A DNA stretch of 47,788 nt from contig LCKS01000006.1 of the NCBI GenBank assembly GCA_001001555.1, forward strand, positions 1 through 47,788, read 5' to 3'. Shown here one piece after another: positions 1 through 10,339 of this stretch. Made by a program: the position numbers and the translations under genes. Origin of the DNA: Candidatus Amesbacteria bacterium GW2011_GWC2_45_19. GTDB taxonomy: Bacteria; Patescibacteriota; Microgenomatia; CAZETR01; Amesbacteraceae. The notes beneath the pieces were generated by a model that worked only from the letters and a program-made list of their open reading frames with translations, searched no databases and was not told the DNA's origin. Positions within the stretch are counted from its first letter, which is position 1. Each line of letters opens with the position of its first letter.

Positions 1-548
<548 letters not shown>

Positions 549-598
549 TCCTACCACTTTTCAAAAGACAATTACGCATGTCAAAGTGCCCCCGTATT

Positions 599-1168
599 TT
601 ACACTTGCCCCAGCAGCTTGTAAAGCACAATTCCCGTAGACACCACCACATTCAAGCTTTTATTCACTCCCCACATGGGAATCTCCACAATCACATCGGC
701 TATATCCAGCACTTCTTGACTCACCCCCTCGGTCTCATGACCGACAACCAAAGCGATACTTCTCCCTCTTAGATTAAGAGGGAGATCAGAGAGGGTGATA
801 GATTTCTCGCTTTGCTCAACAGCAATTATCTTTACTCCTTCATCTCTTAGTCTCTTAATCTCTTCGTCAGCCTTCGGCACATATCTCCAGGGCACCCACT
901 CTTCCGTCCCCACCGCCGCTTTATGAATTCGGGAAGATGGCGGCCTCTCCGTCCCCCCGCACAAAATTATTTCTTTGGCCGCCACCGCGTCTGCCAGTCT
1001 AAAAATAGACCCGATGTTATATGTATCCAGCACGTTATCCAGTACTATATATATGGGTTTTCGCTCTATCCTTGCCAATTCCTCATCAGACGGTTTGGCC
1101 GCCCGCAGTTGTTTGGCGTTAAGTTTCACCCAGCCACCTCTCCGCGTCAAGAGCCGCTTCGCAGCCAT
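599..1168 (-). CDS. TrmH/SpoU family RNA 2'-O-methyltransferase
   Basis: VLDNVLDTYNIGSIFRLADA, VVGHETEGVS, IPMWGVNKSLNVVVSTGIVLYKLL motifs. Confidence 0.88.
   Translation of the reverse strand: MAAKRLLTRRGGWVKLNAKQLRAAKPSDEELARIERKPIYIVLDNVLDTYNIGSIFRLADAVAAKEIILCGGTERPPSSRIHKAAVGTEEWVPWRYVPKADEEIKRLRDEGVKIIAVEQSEKSITLSDLPLNLRGRSIALVVGHETEGVSQEVLDIADVIVEIPMWGVNKSLNVVVSTGIVLYKLLGQV
761..801. repeat. Palindromic element family 2, copy a (inside trmH-like gene)
   Basis: CTCCCTCTTAGATTAAGAGGGAGATCAGAGAGGGTGATAG; peptide LPLNLRGRS. Confidence 0.8.
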
Positions 1169-2030
1169 ATCCCGCCGCCGTTATCGCCTGCCGGTAGCGA
1201 TAATCATGCACATCCCCGGCCACAAACACTCCCTCCACATTAGACATCGTCAGATATTTTTGGCTTTGGCGCTTAATATAATCTTTTTCGTCCAAGTCAA
1301 TTTTCCCCTCAAAAATCTGACTGGCAGGTTTATGCCCAATGGCTATAAACACGCCGTCACAATCCAATACCTCACCTCCGAGGTATCGTACTCCTTTGAC
1401 TTTATCTTTCCCTATCACCTCAGTTATTTGTGTATTCCACATTATTTTGATTTTAGGATTACTCTTTACCCGTTCCTGCATAACCTGACTGGCTCTAAAC
1501 TCGCCCCGCCGGTGCACAATAGTCACTTCGCCCGCGAACTTCGTCAACACCAGCGCCTCCTCCATGGCCGCATCCCCTCCTCCCACCACAACCACTCTCT
1601 TGCCTTTAAAAAACGGCGCATCACATGGGGCGCAGCTGCTCACTCCCCGCCCGATCAGTTCCTGCTCTCCCGGCACATTCAACCACTGGGCAGCCGCCCC
1701 CGTCGCAATTATCATCGCCCTGCTTTTATATGTCCCATTTGTCGTATCTGTCCTATATGGCCTATTGGTGAAATCAACACGAGTAGTATCCTCATCCTTT
1801 ATCACTACCCCAAACCTCTCCGCCTGTTTGCGCATATTGGTCATCAAATCCGGCCCCTGTATTCCTTCGGCAAACCCCGGGTAGTTCTCCACTCCAGTGG
1901 TCAGCATCAGCTGTCCCCCCCATTTTGACCCCGCAATCATTAAAGTTTTCAAGTTCGCCCGGGACGTGTATATCCCCGCAGTCAATCCCGCCGGCCCCGA
2001 GCCAATTATTATTACATCATATGTTTCCAT
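1119..2030 (-). CDS. trxB: Thioredoxin reductase (start set at METYDVIIIGSG; longer ORF in track)
   Basis: DVIIIGSGPAGLTAGIYTSRA, SSCAPCDAPFFKGKRVVVVGGGDAAMEEA, GVFVAGDV. Confidence 0.93.
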   Translation of the reverse strand: METYDVIIIGSGPAGLTAGIYTSRANLKTLMIAGSKWGGQLMLTTGVENYPGFAEGIQGPDLMTNMRKQAERFGVVIKDEDTTRVDFTNRPYRTDTTNGTYKSRAMIIATGAAAQWLNVPGEQELIGRGVSSCAPCDAPFFKGKRVVVVGGGDAAMEEALVLTKFAGEVTIVHRRGEFRASQVMQERVKSNPKIKIMWNTQITEVIGKDKVKGVRYLGGEVLDCDGVFIAIGHKPASQIFEGKIDLDEKDYIKRQSQKYLTMSNVEGVFVAGDVHDYRYRQAITAAGYGCEAALDAERWLGET

Positions 2031-2037
2031 AAGTTTC

Positions 2038-2349
2038 CTACACTTTCTTAAGCAAATCAAGATATCCTTGCTTACCAGCGAATCCAACTTGTCGAGCGAG
2101 TTCGACGCCATCTTTAAACAAAATCACTGTGGGAATACTCATCACTCCGAATTTTTGGGCAATTTCCGGTTCCGCATCCACATCCACTTTTCCCACCAGC
2201 ATTTTTCCGGCATATTCATCAGATAGCTGGTCGATTACCGGCGCTGCCATCTTGCACGGCCCGCACCACTCTGCCCAGAAATCAACCATCACCACCCCGG
2301 TTTTAATCTTTTCGTCAAAATCTGCCTTACCTAAATGTGCTGCAGCCAT
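2038..2349 (-). CDS. trxA: Thioredoxin
   Basis: VDFWAEWCGPCKMAAPVIDQL, SIPTVILFKDG. Confidence 0.96.
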   Translation of the reverse strand: MAAAHLGKADFDEKIKTGVVMVDFWAEWCGPCKMAAPVIDQLSDEYAGKMLVGKVDVDAEPEIAQKFGVMSIPTVILFKDGVELARQVGFAGKQGYLDLLKKV

Positions 2350-3098
2350 CCTTTCAATACTAACACAATTATTATCCCCACCCCAAACACCGCCATCTGC
2401 GCCACCGTCTCTCTTTTCTTTTCTGTATGCCCATGATGTAACTCCGGAATCAAATCAGAACAGGCCAGATAAATAAACATGCCCCCGGAAAAAGACAGCA
2501 AGACCGGCAACATTCCCTCAATCCTACCGCCAAAAGAATACATCAAAACCGCTCCCACCAGCGACGCTCCTGCCGACGCCAAATTAACCAGTATCACCTT
2601 TTTTCTGGCCCAACCTTTAGAGAGTAGCACCCCAAAATCCGCCATTTCATGCGGGATCTCGTGTGCCGCCACCGCCAAAGCTGTCACGATCCCCGTGGCC
2701 GGCGCCACCATGAATGTCCCCGCTATCACTACTCCGTCAATAAAATTGTGCACCGTATCCCCCACGGTAATTAATATCGGTGTCCGTTGGCGTCCCTCAT
2801 GCTCCTCGTCGTGGTGGTGATACCACAAAAATTTCTCCAACAAAAACAAAAATATTATCCCTGCCAATACCCATCCCCATATTTGTCCTATCTGTCCTAA
2901 CTGACCTATTTGTCCTATCGCTTCCGGTAATAAATCAAAAAACGCTGTCGACAGCAATACTCCCGCCGCAAATGATATTAAAAGCAGCGACTGCTCGTGG
3001 GTAAACGCTTTCTTGCGCAGAGCCAGCAATATTCCCCCACCCAAACTGGCCACACTTCCTACCGTCGTCCAAATTAATATTTGACTTATTTGTCCCAT
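2331..3098 (-). CDS. ZIP family metal transporter
   Basis: Multi-TM; HNFIDGVVIAGTF, AAHEIPHEMADFGVLL motifs. Confidence 0.9.
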   Translation of the reverse strand: MGQISQILIWTTVGSVASLGGGILLALRKKAFTHEQSLLLISFAAGVLLSTAFFDLLPEAIGQIGQLGQIGQIWGWVLAGIIFLFLLEKFLWYHHHDEEHEGRQRTPILITVGDTVHNFIDGVVIAGTFMVAPATGIVTALAVAAHEIPHEMADFGVLLSKGWARKKVILVNLASAGASLVGAVLMYSFGGRIEGMLPVLLSFSGGMFIYLACSDLIPELHHGHTEKKRETVAQMAVFGVGIIIVLVLKGWLQHI

Positions 3099-3103
3099 AC
3101 GTC

Positions 3104-3616
3104 CTATCTGACCAATCCTATCAAAGAAATCGCCAGTAATATCCCCCAGACCCCCCCGATCACCCCGACTTCCCCGACACTAAATTCCCGGGCAAATACC
3201 CAGAACCACTTCTTCTTGTCTCCTGTCAAAAATTCCGTGAACAAGCGCACTCCCAGCCCCACTACCACTCCAGCCGCCAGCATGCTTCCCACACTACTCA
3301 CTATCCACAACCCTAACACCGTCACTACCAGCCCAGTCAAAATATTATGTACCGGCAGCCTCGTCCTCTCTCCACTCGTCGCCTTTATCAACTCCCACGC
3401 TTCTTTCCAACTCCTAATTTCCAACTTCTGCCTTATCCGTTGACACGATAGCTCCTGTGGATTGCACATGGCTACATAAAACAAATGATCCGCCTCCGCC
3501 AGCGCGTAGCCTATTACCCATCCCACCATCAACCACACACTACTTAGCCCTTGGCCCCTAGCACCTAGCACTGTGGCCAACACCACTATTTGTCCTATCA
3601 GTCCTATCCGGCTCAT
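3104..3616 (-). CDS. Hypothetical membrane protein
   Basis: Hydrophobic ORF in compact minus-strand gene run. Confidence 0.6.
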   Translation of the reverse strand: MSRIGLIGQIVVLATVLGARGQGLSSVWLMVGWVIGYALAEADHLFYVAMCNPQELSCQRIRQKLEIRSWKEAWELIKATSGERTRLPVHNILTGLVVTVLGLWIVSSVGSMLAAGVVVGLGVRLFTEFLTGDKKKWFWVFAREFSVGEVGVIGGVWGILLAISLIGLVR

Positions 3617-3629
3617 ATGTCCTATTGTA

Positions 3630-3881
3630 CTATTTTAGCTGTTTCAACTTCCACATAAACAAGGCCCCCATATTATCAGCCCTGCTGTCAATCACAAATC
3701 TTTTGCATTGTTCCAAAATTGACCTGTCTATAGTTTTAGCCAGCTTTATATATAGTGACTTGTGAGCAAGATCCCCCAGCTCGGCCGCCAGTCTATACCC
3801 ATAATCCTGCCACTCCCGCGAAACATATTTATTTTTGTCCCCAGCCTTTTTCTCCTCCAAAATCTGTTTTATTGATTTCAT
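3630..3881 (-). CDS. Hypothetical protein
   Basis: 83 aa ORF overlapping pth start by 4 nt. Confidence 0.6.
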   Translation of the reverse strand: MKSIKQILEEKKAGDKNKYVSREWQDYGYRLAAELGDLAHKSLYIKLAKTIDRSILEQCKRFVIDSRADNMGALFMWKLKQLK

Positions 3882-4375
3882 ATTAGTTCCCCCGCTATCT
3901 CACTCAAAACTTTATTTAATATTTCCTTTTCCTTCTCCGTGAATTTTTGCAATACATAAGTTTCACCATCAACCGGCGTTGTGCGATTATCAATGCCAAT
4001 TCTTATCCTCCAAAAATCTTTAGTCCCCAAGGCCCTCTCCACCGACTCCACTCCATTATGTTCTTTGGGTCCCTTCCCGAATTGAATCTTAAATTCTCCC
4101 AGTTTCAAATCCAAATCATCGTGCGCAACATATAAGTTACGTCCCTCTCCTAGTCCTTGCAATAACTTGCCGGATTCATTCATAAAAACATCTTTTGTCT
4201 TCACCAACACCAAATCCCCAGTTTTATATATTAACGCATCGTAATGCTTCCTCCACCCATAACTACTTAGCCCCTGGCACTTAGCACTTAGCACTTCGAC
4301 CAACATCACACCCGCATTATGTCTTGTCCCCGCATACTCTGCCCCCGGATTCCCAAGTCCAATAATCACTTTCAT
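3878..4375 (-). CDS. pth: Peptidyl-tRNA hydrolase
   Basis: IIGLGNPGAEYAGTRHNAG, VHDDLDL-like VAHDDLDLKLGEFKIQFGKGPKEHNGVES. Confidence 0.92.
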   Translation of the reverse strand: MKVIIGLGNPGAEYAGTRHNAGVMLVEVLSAKCQGLSSYGWRKHYDALIYKTGDLVLVKTKDVFMNESGKLLQGLGEGRNLYVAHDDLDLKLGEFKIQFGKGPKEHNGVESVERALGTKDFWRIRIGIDNRTTPVDGETYVLQKFTEKEKEILNKVLSEIAGELI

Positions 4376-4382
4376 ACCCCCA

Positions 4383-4913
4383 TTATACTAGCGGCACAAA
4401 AACAAACCTCCCATGCTTCTCAATCTTCAACATCTCCCCCCTAACCGGAATCACCATCCTCCCCCCTTCCGCCAATTGACTAACCAAAGCTGGCGGCACC
4501 TCATCTGCATCCGCCGCCACTATTATCCCGTCATATGGGGCATATCTTTTCCACCCTTTCTTCCCATCCCCAACCTTAATCTTCACATTTTTGAGCTTTA
4601 ACTTCTGGAGTCTAAATTTTGCCTCACGAGCTAATTGAGGAATAATTTCCACAGAATAAACTTTATCAAAAAGGCGGGCCAAAATAGCGGTTTGCCACCC
4701 GCTCCCCGTTCCCACTTCCAGCACCCTCCCTCCACTGCCCAACAACTCCAACATCCGGGCTACGGTATAAGGCTGGCTTACTGTTTGTCCATACCCAATC
4801 GGCAGCGGCCTATCCTCGCCCGCCGCCCACCTCCACTCCTCCGGCACAAAAGCCGCCCGGTCCACGGCCGCCATGGCCGCTCTCACCCTTTCTTTATTAT
4901 CTTGTCCGTCCAT
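4383..4913 (-). CDS. pcm: Protein-L-isoaspartate O-methyltransferase
   Basis: RAAFVPEEWRW, GYGQTVSQPYTVARMLELL, VLEVGTGSGWQTAIL. Confidence 0.93.
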   Translation of the reverse strand: MDGQDNKERVRAAMAAVDRAAFVPEEWRWAAGEDRPLPIGYGQTVSQPYTVARMLELLGSGGRVLEVGTGSGWQTAILARLFDKVYSVEIIPQLAREAKFRLQKLKLKNVKIKVGDGKKGWKRYAPYDGIIVAADADEVPPALVSQLAEGGRMVIPVRGEMLKIEKHGRFVFVPLV

Positions 4914-5233
4914 GCTCCCAGCACCGGAAGCCTGACTGTCTCCCCTTGATAAGACTTAACCGCCAGTACCAAAGAGATCACTAGCGCCGCCACATTCACC
5001 AGTGGAACCGCCAGCGCCAAAATCAAAGTCATGGCCAAAGCCGCATCCACTGCCACCACTGTCAAGCCCAGCAGTAACGACTGGACCGCATTCCACCGCA
5101 CCGTAGAATTTTTCTCTATGATCAGCAGCACCACGGCGGCTACAAATCCCACCACCGGCACATATACTGCGGCCGACGCCATATTTGGAGACAGGTTAAT
5201 AAAAGTTGTATTTTTAATTGCCATCATCATCAC
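4883..5233 (-). CDS. Small membrane protein (DUF4870-like)
   Basis: Hydrophobic; VRWNAVQSLLLGL motif. Confidence 0.55.
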   Translation of the reverse strand: MMMMAIKNTTFINLSPNMASAAVYVPVVGFVAAVVLLIIEKNSTVRWNAVQSLLLGLTVVAVDAALAMTLILALAVPLVNVAALVISLVLAVKSYQGETVRLPVLGAWTDKIIKKG

Positions 5234-6969
5234 CTTCTCTCTTGCTGTAATTTAACCATTTTTTTTATCTCTGCAACAGTAGTAGAATCTTCCGGCTTTT
5301 TCTCCCGGAAAGTTACCAGTCTGGGAAACCTCAAAGCATATCCCGATGAGTGCATCGGCGAGCGGGTTATCTCATCTGCCAGTATCTCCACCACTATTTT
5401 AGGGCTCACCCAGTGGTCGCACTCCATTTGTTTGCCCACTTTATAATTTTCCGGCTTATTTTGAGTTTTTGCACTTTGCAATTTGAGTTTTAATTCCCGC
5501 CACTCCGTGTCTGTTAGACCGGTACCAATCTTGGCCACTGTCACAAACCCATCTAAATCAGGTTGATACACCCCGATCAAAAAGTCCCCTATTCCAAACC
5601 CGGCCCGCTTGCCCTGCCCCGCGTCATACCCCATGACTACCGCGTCAATCGTGTCCGCCAGAGCCGACTGGGTATAGCTTTTTTTGTACTTTATCCAATT
5701 AAAGTCCCGCGCCCCCGCCTGATACGGCCCGTCCAGTTTTTTGGCAATAATCCCCTCCGTCCCCGCCGCCAGTGCCTGCTTAAAATATTTCTCTATCTCT
5801 ATCTCCGTCTCTATCTGGATCCTGGGCATCAGTTTTACCACCCTTCCCGGCCCCACCAGTTTCTCCAGCTCCTCCCATCTCTCCATATTTGTCCTATGTG
5901 TCATATCCGTCTTATTGAGAAGCAGCACGTCAAACAGGTAAATTTTCAGCGGCACTTTTTTGGCCATGGCGGCAATATCATATTTTCTTTTGCGTTGCAC
6001 CGTTTCCTGAAACGCCAGAAACCTCCCATTCTCCCCCACCGCAATCATTTCTCCCTCTACAATACAATTGTGTTTTATTTGTTTTTGTAATCCTTCACAA
6101 ATATCGGGGTACATGTGAGTCACGTCCTCTAATCCCCTTGAAAAAAGTTTGATATTTGAATTTTTTAATTTAGAATTTATTTGAGATCTGAGATTTGAGA
6201 TTTGAGATTTCATAATGTGCGCCTGAATTCTTAATCCGTCCAGTTTATATTCCACCGCACACCTGCCGTTCCTAGCCCAAATTTCCCCCGGATTTTTCGC
6301 TCTTTCCGCCCGGGCCATCAGCACCGGCGTCCCAATCTCCGGTTCCATCTTAATCTGCTTAATATTCTTAGTCTGCTTAATCTGCTTGGCAACTTCCCCC
6401 AGATCTGCTCTGACATTATATATTTTCTCTATCTCCCCTCTCTGGCTTTTATCTCCCGCCAGCATCCACGACAAACTATCTAACACCGTCATGTCCGAAA
6501 ATCCCGTCCGCAATTTTCCCAAAATTATTTTCACCGCGTATTTCGCGCTCACCGCGTCTAATTCGTCCAATAATTTTCTGATAAGTTCTTGTTTTCTCTC
6601 CTGGCTCCCCTGTCCCCCTGTCCCCGCAATCTCCAATAATTTTTGATGCACTTCTTTTATATCTAAATTTGTTTTGAGTTTTTGAAGTTTGGAGTTTTTG
6701 AGTTTTTCTACCACGAGCCCCAGATCACCTCTTTTTTTAAATAATTTTTCGGCCTCCGGTCCCAAAGCTTTTACCATCATCTTGTCTGCGACTCCCGTAT
6801 CCGGCGAAGCGTACGCCGGCCCCAACCGACCCTGCGACAAATACGCGATTAACCTGGCATCCTCCGGATTGGCCTGGCCAAAAAGCTGCGCCAAAATCAC
6901 CGTCATCTCATTCCTGCTCCTCGTCCCCTCCAGTTTCTGCAAATACCTGGCCAGCTCCGCAAACTTCAT
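5230..6969 (-). CDS. ATP-dependent DNA ligase (archaeal/eukaryotic-like)
   Basis: Adenylation motif AVEYKLDGLRIQAH; IVEGEMIAV; EGIIAKKLDGPYQAGARDFNWIKYKK; ALRFPRLVTFREKKPEDSTT. Confidence 0.93.
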   Translation of the reverse strand: MKFAELARYLQKLEGTRSRNEMTVILAQLFGQANPEDARLIAYLSQGRLGPAYASPDTGVADKMMVKALGPEAEKLFKKRGDLGLVVEKLKNSKLQKLKTNLDIKEVHQKLLEIAGTGGQGSQERKQELIRKLLDELDAVSAKYAVKIILGKLRTGFSDMTVLDSLSWMLAGDKSQRGEIEKIYNVRADLGEVAKQIKQTKNIKQIKMEPEIGTPVLMARAERAKNPGEIWARNGRCAVEYKLDGLRIQAHIMKSQISNLRSQINSKLKNSNIKLFSRGLEDVTHMYPDICEGLQKQIKHNCIVEGEMIAVGENGRFLAFQETVQRKRKYDIAAMAKKVPLKIYLFDVLLLNKTDMTHRTNMERWEELEKLVGPGRVVKLMPRIQIETEIEIEKYFKQALAAGTEGIIAKKLDGPYQAGARDFNWIKYKKSYTQSALADTIDAVVMGYDAGQGKRAGFGIGDFLIGVYQPDLDGFVTVAKIGTGLTDTEWRELKLKLQSAKTQNKPENYKVGKQMECDHWVSPKIVVEILADEITRSPMHSSGYALRFPRLVTFREKKPEDSTTVAEIKKMVKLQQERR

Positions 6970-6970
6970 G

Positions 6971-7159
6971 TTAGCTAATATACCCTCTTAGCAAGAAATA
7001 TCCAAATGCCACCACTGCTAGAAAAAGAATTCCCAGAATAATGCTCACCCATCCCGGCTCATAATGGGACATCTTATATACTCCTTCCCCCACCAGCGTC
7101 AGCCCAAACAAGGTGGGCAAAGCCAGCATCACATAAAACATTTGCGCGTCGGCGGCCAT
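6971..7159 (-). CDS. Hypothetical small membrane protein
   Basis: 62 aa, two hydrophobic segments. Confidence 0.5.
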   Translation of the reverse strand: MAADAQMFYVMLALPTLFGLTLVGEGVYKMSHYEPGWVSIILGILFLAVVAFGYFLLRGYIS

Positions 7160-8238
7160 TATTTTTTCAGCACGTACCTGGCGGATTTCGTGCTGCCTCT
7201 CTTTATAATAACCTCCTTGTCCATCAAATCTTTCAAGTCGCGGAGAATCGTATCTTCCGAAACCATCGCCAGTACCCCCTTAGCCTCGCGCATGCTCATT
7301 TCCCCGTTGCTGTGCAGATACTCCATCAGTTTTATCTGCCGCTCGCTCAAACTTACCTGCTCACCCCGCCTTTCTTTTATTTTAATATCCACCGACAGTT
7401 CCCGCACCTGTTCTTTAATTCTGGTCAGTTCCATGGCCAAAGCCTGGGTAAATACTTCCAGCCACGGCGTCAGATTCCGATCTTCTAACGTGGGTGATTG
7501 GTTAGATACTTGCATCAGACTGCCGAAATATTCCTCCGCGTGTTTATCAAAATATTCCTCCAGGGCGAAAAATCGCTTAATGTCATATCCTTCATTAAAC
7601 AGCACCAGGGTAGCCATCGCCCGGGCCGTCCGTCCGTTTCCTTCGATAAATGGGTGCACCGCCGCCAGCACATAGTGCGTCACCCCGGCCCGCAGCACCG
7701 GGTGTTCCTTGCGCCCGAATTCTCCATTCAACCAGCGCAGCAGCTCATCTACCAGAAAGGGCACGTCTACAGCCTGCGGCGGCCTAAACCCAATCTCCCC
7801 CGTCACCGAATTCTTTAGAACCACCTGGCTGGTCCGGTATTGCCCTGTCTGTTCTTTAGACACGATTTTCTCCACCACCAAGCCGTGCAGTTGCAGCAGC
7901 AAATCCTTGGTGTAATTAAACCCTGACTCCCCCGACTTCCCCGATAGGCCCTCTATAAAATCCAGCACATTCCGGTAGTTAATTACCTCCTGCACGTCCC
8001 GCTCCCTGGCCACCACCTCGCTCTCCCGCCCTTCCATGACTGCCCGAGCTTCGTTAAACGTCAGGTCGTTGCCTTCCAGGGCCGTCCCGTAATGGGCCGC
8101 TTTCAGTCTGGCCTCTCCCCTAAATTTAGCCTCCCAGGCCGGTACCAGCGGCGCATTCATAATCACTTCCCGGGCGGCCTCCACCAAGCCAACATTCTGC
8201 AAAACCGAGGTGCTTATGGTGTATTTAGGAATATACAT
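7159..8238 (-). CDS. Fic family protein
   Basis: HPFIEGNGRTARAMATLVL Fic motif plus C-terminal winged-helix-like region; start set at MYIPKYTIS. Confidence 0.92.
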   Translation of the reverse strand: MYIPKYTISTSVLQNVGLVEAAREVIMNAPLVPAWEAKFRGEARLKAAHYGTALEGNDLTFNEARAVMEGRESEVVARERDVQEVINYRNVLDFIEGLSGKSGESGFNYTKDLLLQLHGLVVEKIVSKEQTGQYRTSQVVLKNSVTGEIGFRPPQAVDVPFLVDELLRWLNGEFGRKEHPVLRAGVTHYVLAAVHPFIEGNGRTARAMATLVLFNEGYDIKRFFALEEYFDKHAEEYFGSLMQVSNQSPTLEDRNLTPWLEVFTQALAMELTRIKEQVRELSVDIKIKERRGEQVSLSERQIKLMEYLHSNGEMSMREAKGVLAMVSEDTILRDLKDLMDKEVIIKRGSTKSARYVLKK

Positions 8239-9215
8239 ATCCACTGCGGATATTTTACGGAAAATATGCGGGAATCGCAAGTCGTTATTACCACCTGCCC
8301 GGTGTAACCCTCTACTAACTTCATCACTTCTTCCCGATGCTGATGATCCAGCTCCGAAAATATGTCATCGAGTAAAAGCACGGGGCTTCCTCCCAAGTAA
8401 CTTATTTCTTTGCGCTTTAATCCCAATACCGCCATTCTTTGTTCACCCCTACTTCCATACTTCGATACATCTCTTGGAACTTCGGATTTAGAATTTAGAA
8501 TTTGGACGACAAAGTCGTCCCGGTGCGGCCCGACCAGTGTCGCCGCCGCCGCCACTTCCTCAATTTCATACTGTTTTAATCTGGCCTCGCTAATTACGCT
8601 TTTGTCATACTCTGCCAAATCTGTTAAGTATTCTGCCCGTTTAAGAGTAATATACTCCCCGTTTTTTATGAGCAGCCTGTCCCAAAAAAACAGTTGGCTT
8701 CTTTCTGCCAATCCTTCCCTAATCATGTCCAGCAGTTTATTTCTCTGCCGCAGGCCTTTCTCATAACTAATCAGGCAGCGCCGGTACTCCCGGTCCATTT
8801 GCGAAATCACAAAATCCAGATATCTTCTCCTCCCGCTAGGACTCCCCGTTACCAATTCCATATCCTGCGGCGAGAAACACACCGCCGGCATTCTCCCTAC
8901 AAAATCCACCATTCTCCTGGCCACGCCGTTTACCAAAAATCTCTTTCTGCCTTCAGTCATCGTTATTTCTATTTGTCCTATTTGTCCTATTTGACTTATT
9001 TGTCCTATTATCTGGAAAAAGTTCTCTCCATGCTTTACCATCTCCTCCTCGCGGTCCGCTCTAAAGCTCTTTCCGACAGCCAGCATATATATGGCTTCCA
9101 TTAAGTTGCTCTTCCCGCTCCCATTCTCCCCCACAATTACGGTTTTCTCCCCCAACTCAAACGTTCTCTTTTCATAACTTCTGAAATTCTGCAAACTTAT
9201 TTTCGTCAGCTGCAT
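8214..9215 (-). CDS. recF: DNA replication/repair protein RecF
   Basis: ISLQNFRSYEKRTFEL, GENGSGKSNLMEAIY, LLLDDIFSELD. Confidence 0.94.
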   Translation of the reverse strand: MQLTKISLQNFRSYEKRTFELGEKTVIVGENGSGKSNLMEAIYMLAVGKSFRADREEEMVKHGENFFQIIGQISQIGQIGQIEITMTEGRKRFLVNGVARRMVDFVGRMPAVCFSPQDMELVTGSPSGRRRYLDFVISQMDREYRRCLISYEKGLRQRNKLLDMIREGLAERSQLFFWDRLLIKNGEYITLKRAEYLTDLAEYDKSVISEARLKQYEIEEVAAAATLVGPHRDDFVVQILNSKSEVPRDVSKYGSRGEQRMAVLGLKRKEISYLGGSPVLLLDDIFSELDHQHREEVMKLVEGYTGQVVITTCDSRIFSVKYPQWICIFLNTP

Positions 9216-9235
9216 AGCAGTATAATACCAGAGCC

Positions 9236-10339
9236 ATGCGCATCTTGTTTGTCACCGCCACCTACGCTCCCTCTATTAATGGTGTGGCTTATCAGGTGCA
9301 AATCTTAAAAAGGGCCATTGAGAAACTGGGCCACCCAGTTATGGTGCTGGCTCCGTCGTTTCCGGGATACCTGGACGCCGAAAAGTCGGTCGTCCGCTAT
9401 CTGTCCTTTCCCAACCCGTTCGCCAAATCTCACCCCATTGGCATCCCCTTACTCAACCAAAAAACTGTAGCCAAGTTCTCCCCCCAAATCGTTCACACTC
9501 ACCACCCGTTAATTGTGGGCAAGTTGGCCACGTTATTGGCGGCAAAATACCACGCTCCTCTTTTCTTCACCGCCCACACCAATTATCAGCAGTACTTGTA
9601 TCATTATTTTCCCTACGGCTTAGAGTACACTTCAAAAATCTTGTCTACTGACATCAAGACACTGGTTCAAAAATGTCACACCATTATTTGCCCATCTCCC
9701 GAAACCCAAAAGAGATTTATCAAACTCGGCCTCCAAAACACTCAAGTCATCCCCAATTGCATTGAAGATGGAATATTTACTCCTGTTTCCCAAAAGAAAA
9801 CGTCTTACCCCACCCTAGTATTTACCGGCCGGATTGAAAAAGAAAAAAACCCTTTAATGCTGATTAAAATCAGCCGCCACTTAAAAACACTTATCCACAA
9901 CTTCAGGTTGTATATCGCCGGAACAGGAAATATGCTCCAACAAGTTTCATCGTTAATTAATAAATACCATTTGCAGGAAAACATTTTGGTTCTCGGCGAC
10001 ACCCCCAGACTTCTTCTTCCCCGCCTGTACCAAGACGCCAATTTATTTATCACCGCATCTACGTCAGAAGTCATGCCCCTGTCTGTTATCGAGGCCCTTA
10101 GCTGCGGGTTACCCGTGGTGGCCTTAAAAAATGCCAATCTCGAGTCCCTGGTCACCCACGACAGAAATGGCCTGATCCTGCCCGCCTCTCCCAAAATTAT
10201 TGCCACCCAAATATGGAACCTCTTACAAAACCCCCAAAAACTCTCAACCATGTCCAAAAACGCGGCCGCCGACTCAAAAAGATTCGTCGTCACCAAAGTC
10301 GCCGCCCAACTGATTTCCCTCTATTCATCCGCCATTTAA
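9236..10339 (+). CDS. Glycosyltransferase family 4/1
   Basis: RILFVTATYAPSINGVAYQ, VFTGRIEKEKNPLMLI, TSEVMPLSVIEALSCGLPVVA. Confidence 0.92.
   Translation: MRILFVTATYAPSINGVAYQVQILKRAIEKLGHPVMVLAPSFPGYLDAEKSVVRYLSFPNPFAKSHPIGIPLLNQKTVAKFSPQIVHTHHPLIVGKLATLLAAKYHAPLFFTAHTNYQQYLYHYFPYGLEYTSKILSTDIKTLVQKCHTIICPSPETQKRFIKLGLQNTQVIPNCIEDGIFTPVSQKKTSYPTLVFTGRIEKEKNPLMLIKISRHLKTLIHNFRLYIAGTGNMLQQVSSLINKYHLQENILVLGDTPRLLLPRLYQDANLFITASTSEVMPLSVIEALSCGLPVVALKNANLESLVTHDRNGLILPASPKIIATQIWNLLQNPQKLSTMSKNAAADSKRFVVTKVAAQLISLYSSAI

Noticed and set aside
975-1928. 317-aa plus-strand ORF
   Set aside because: Antisense to the trmH-like gene and trxB, which have clear motifs; reflects codon bias on the opposite strand.
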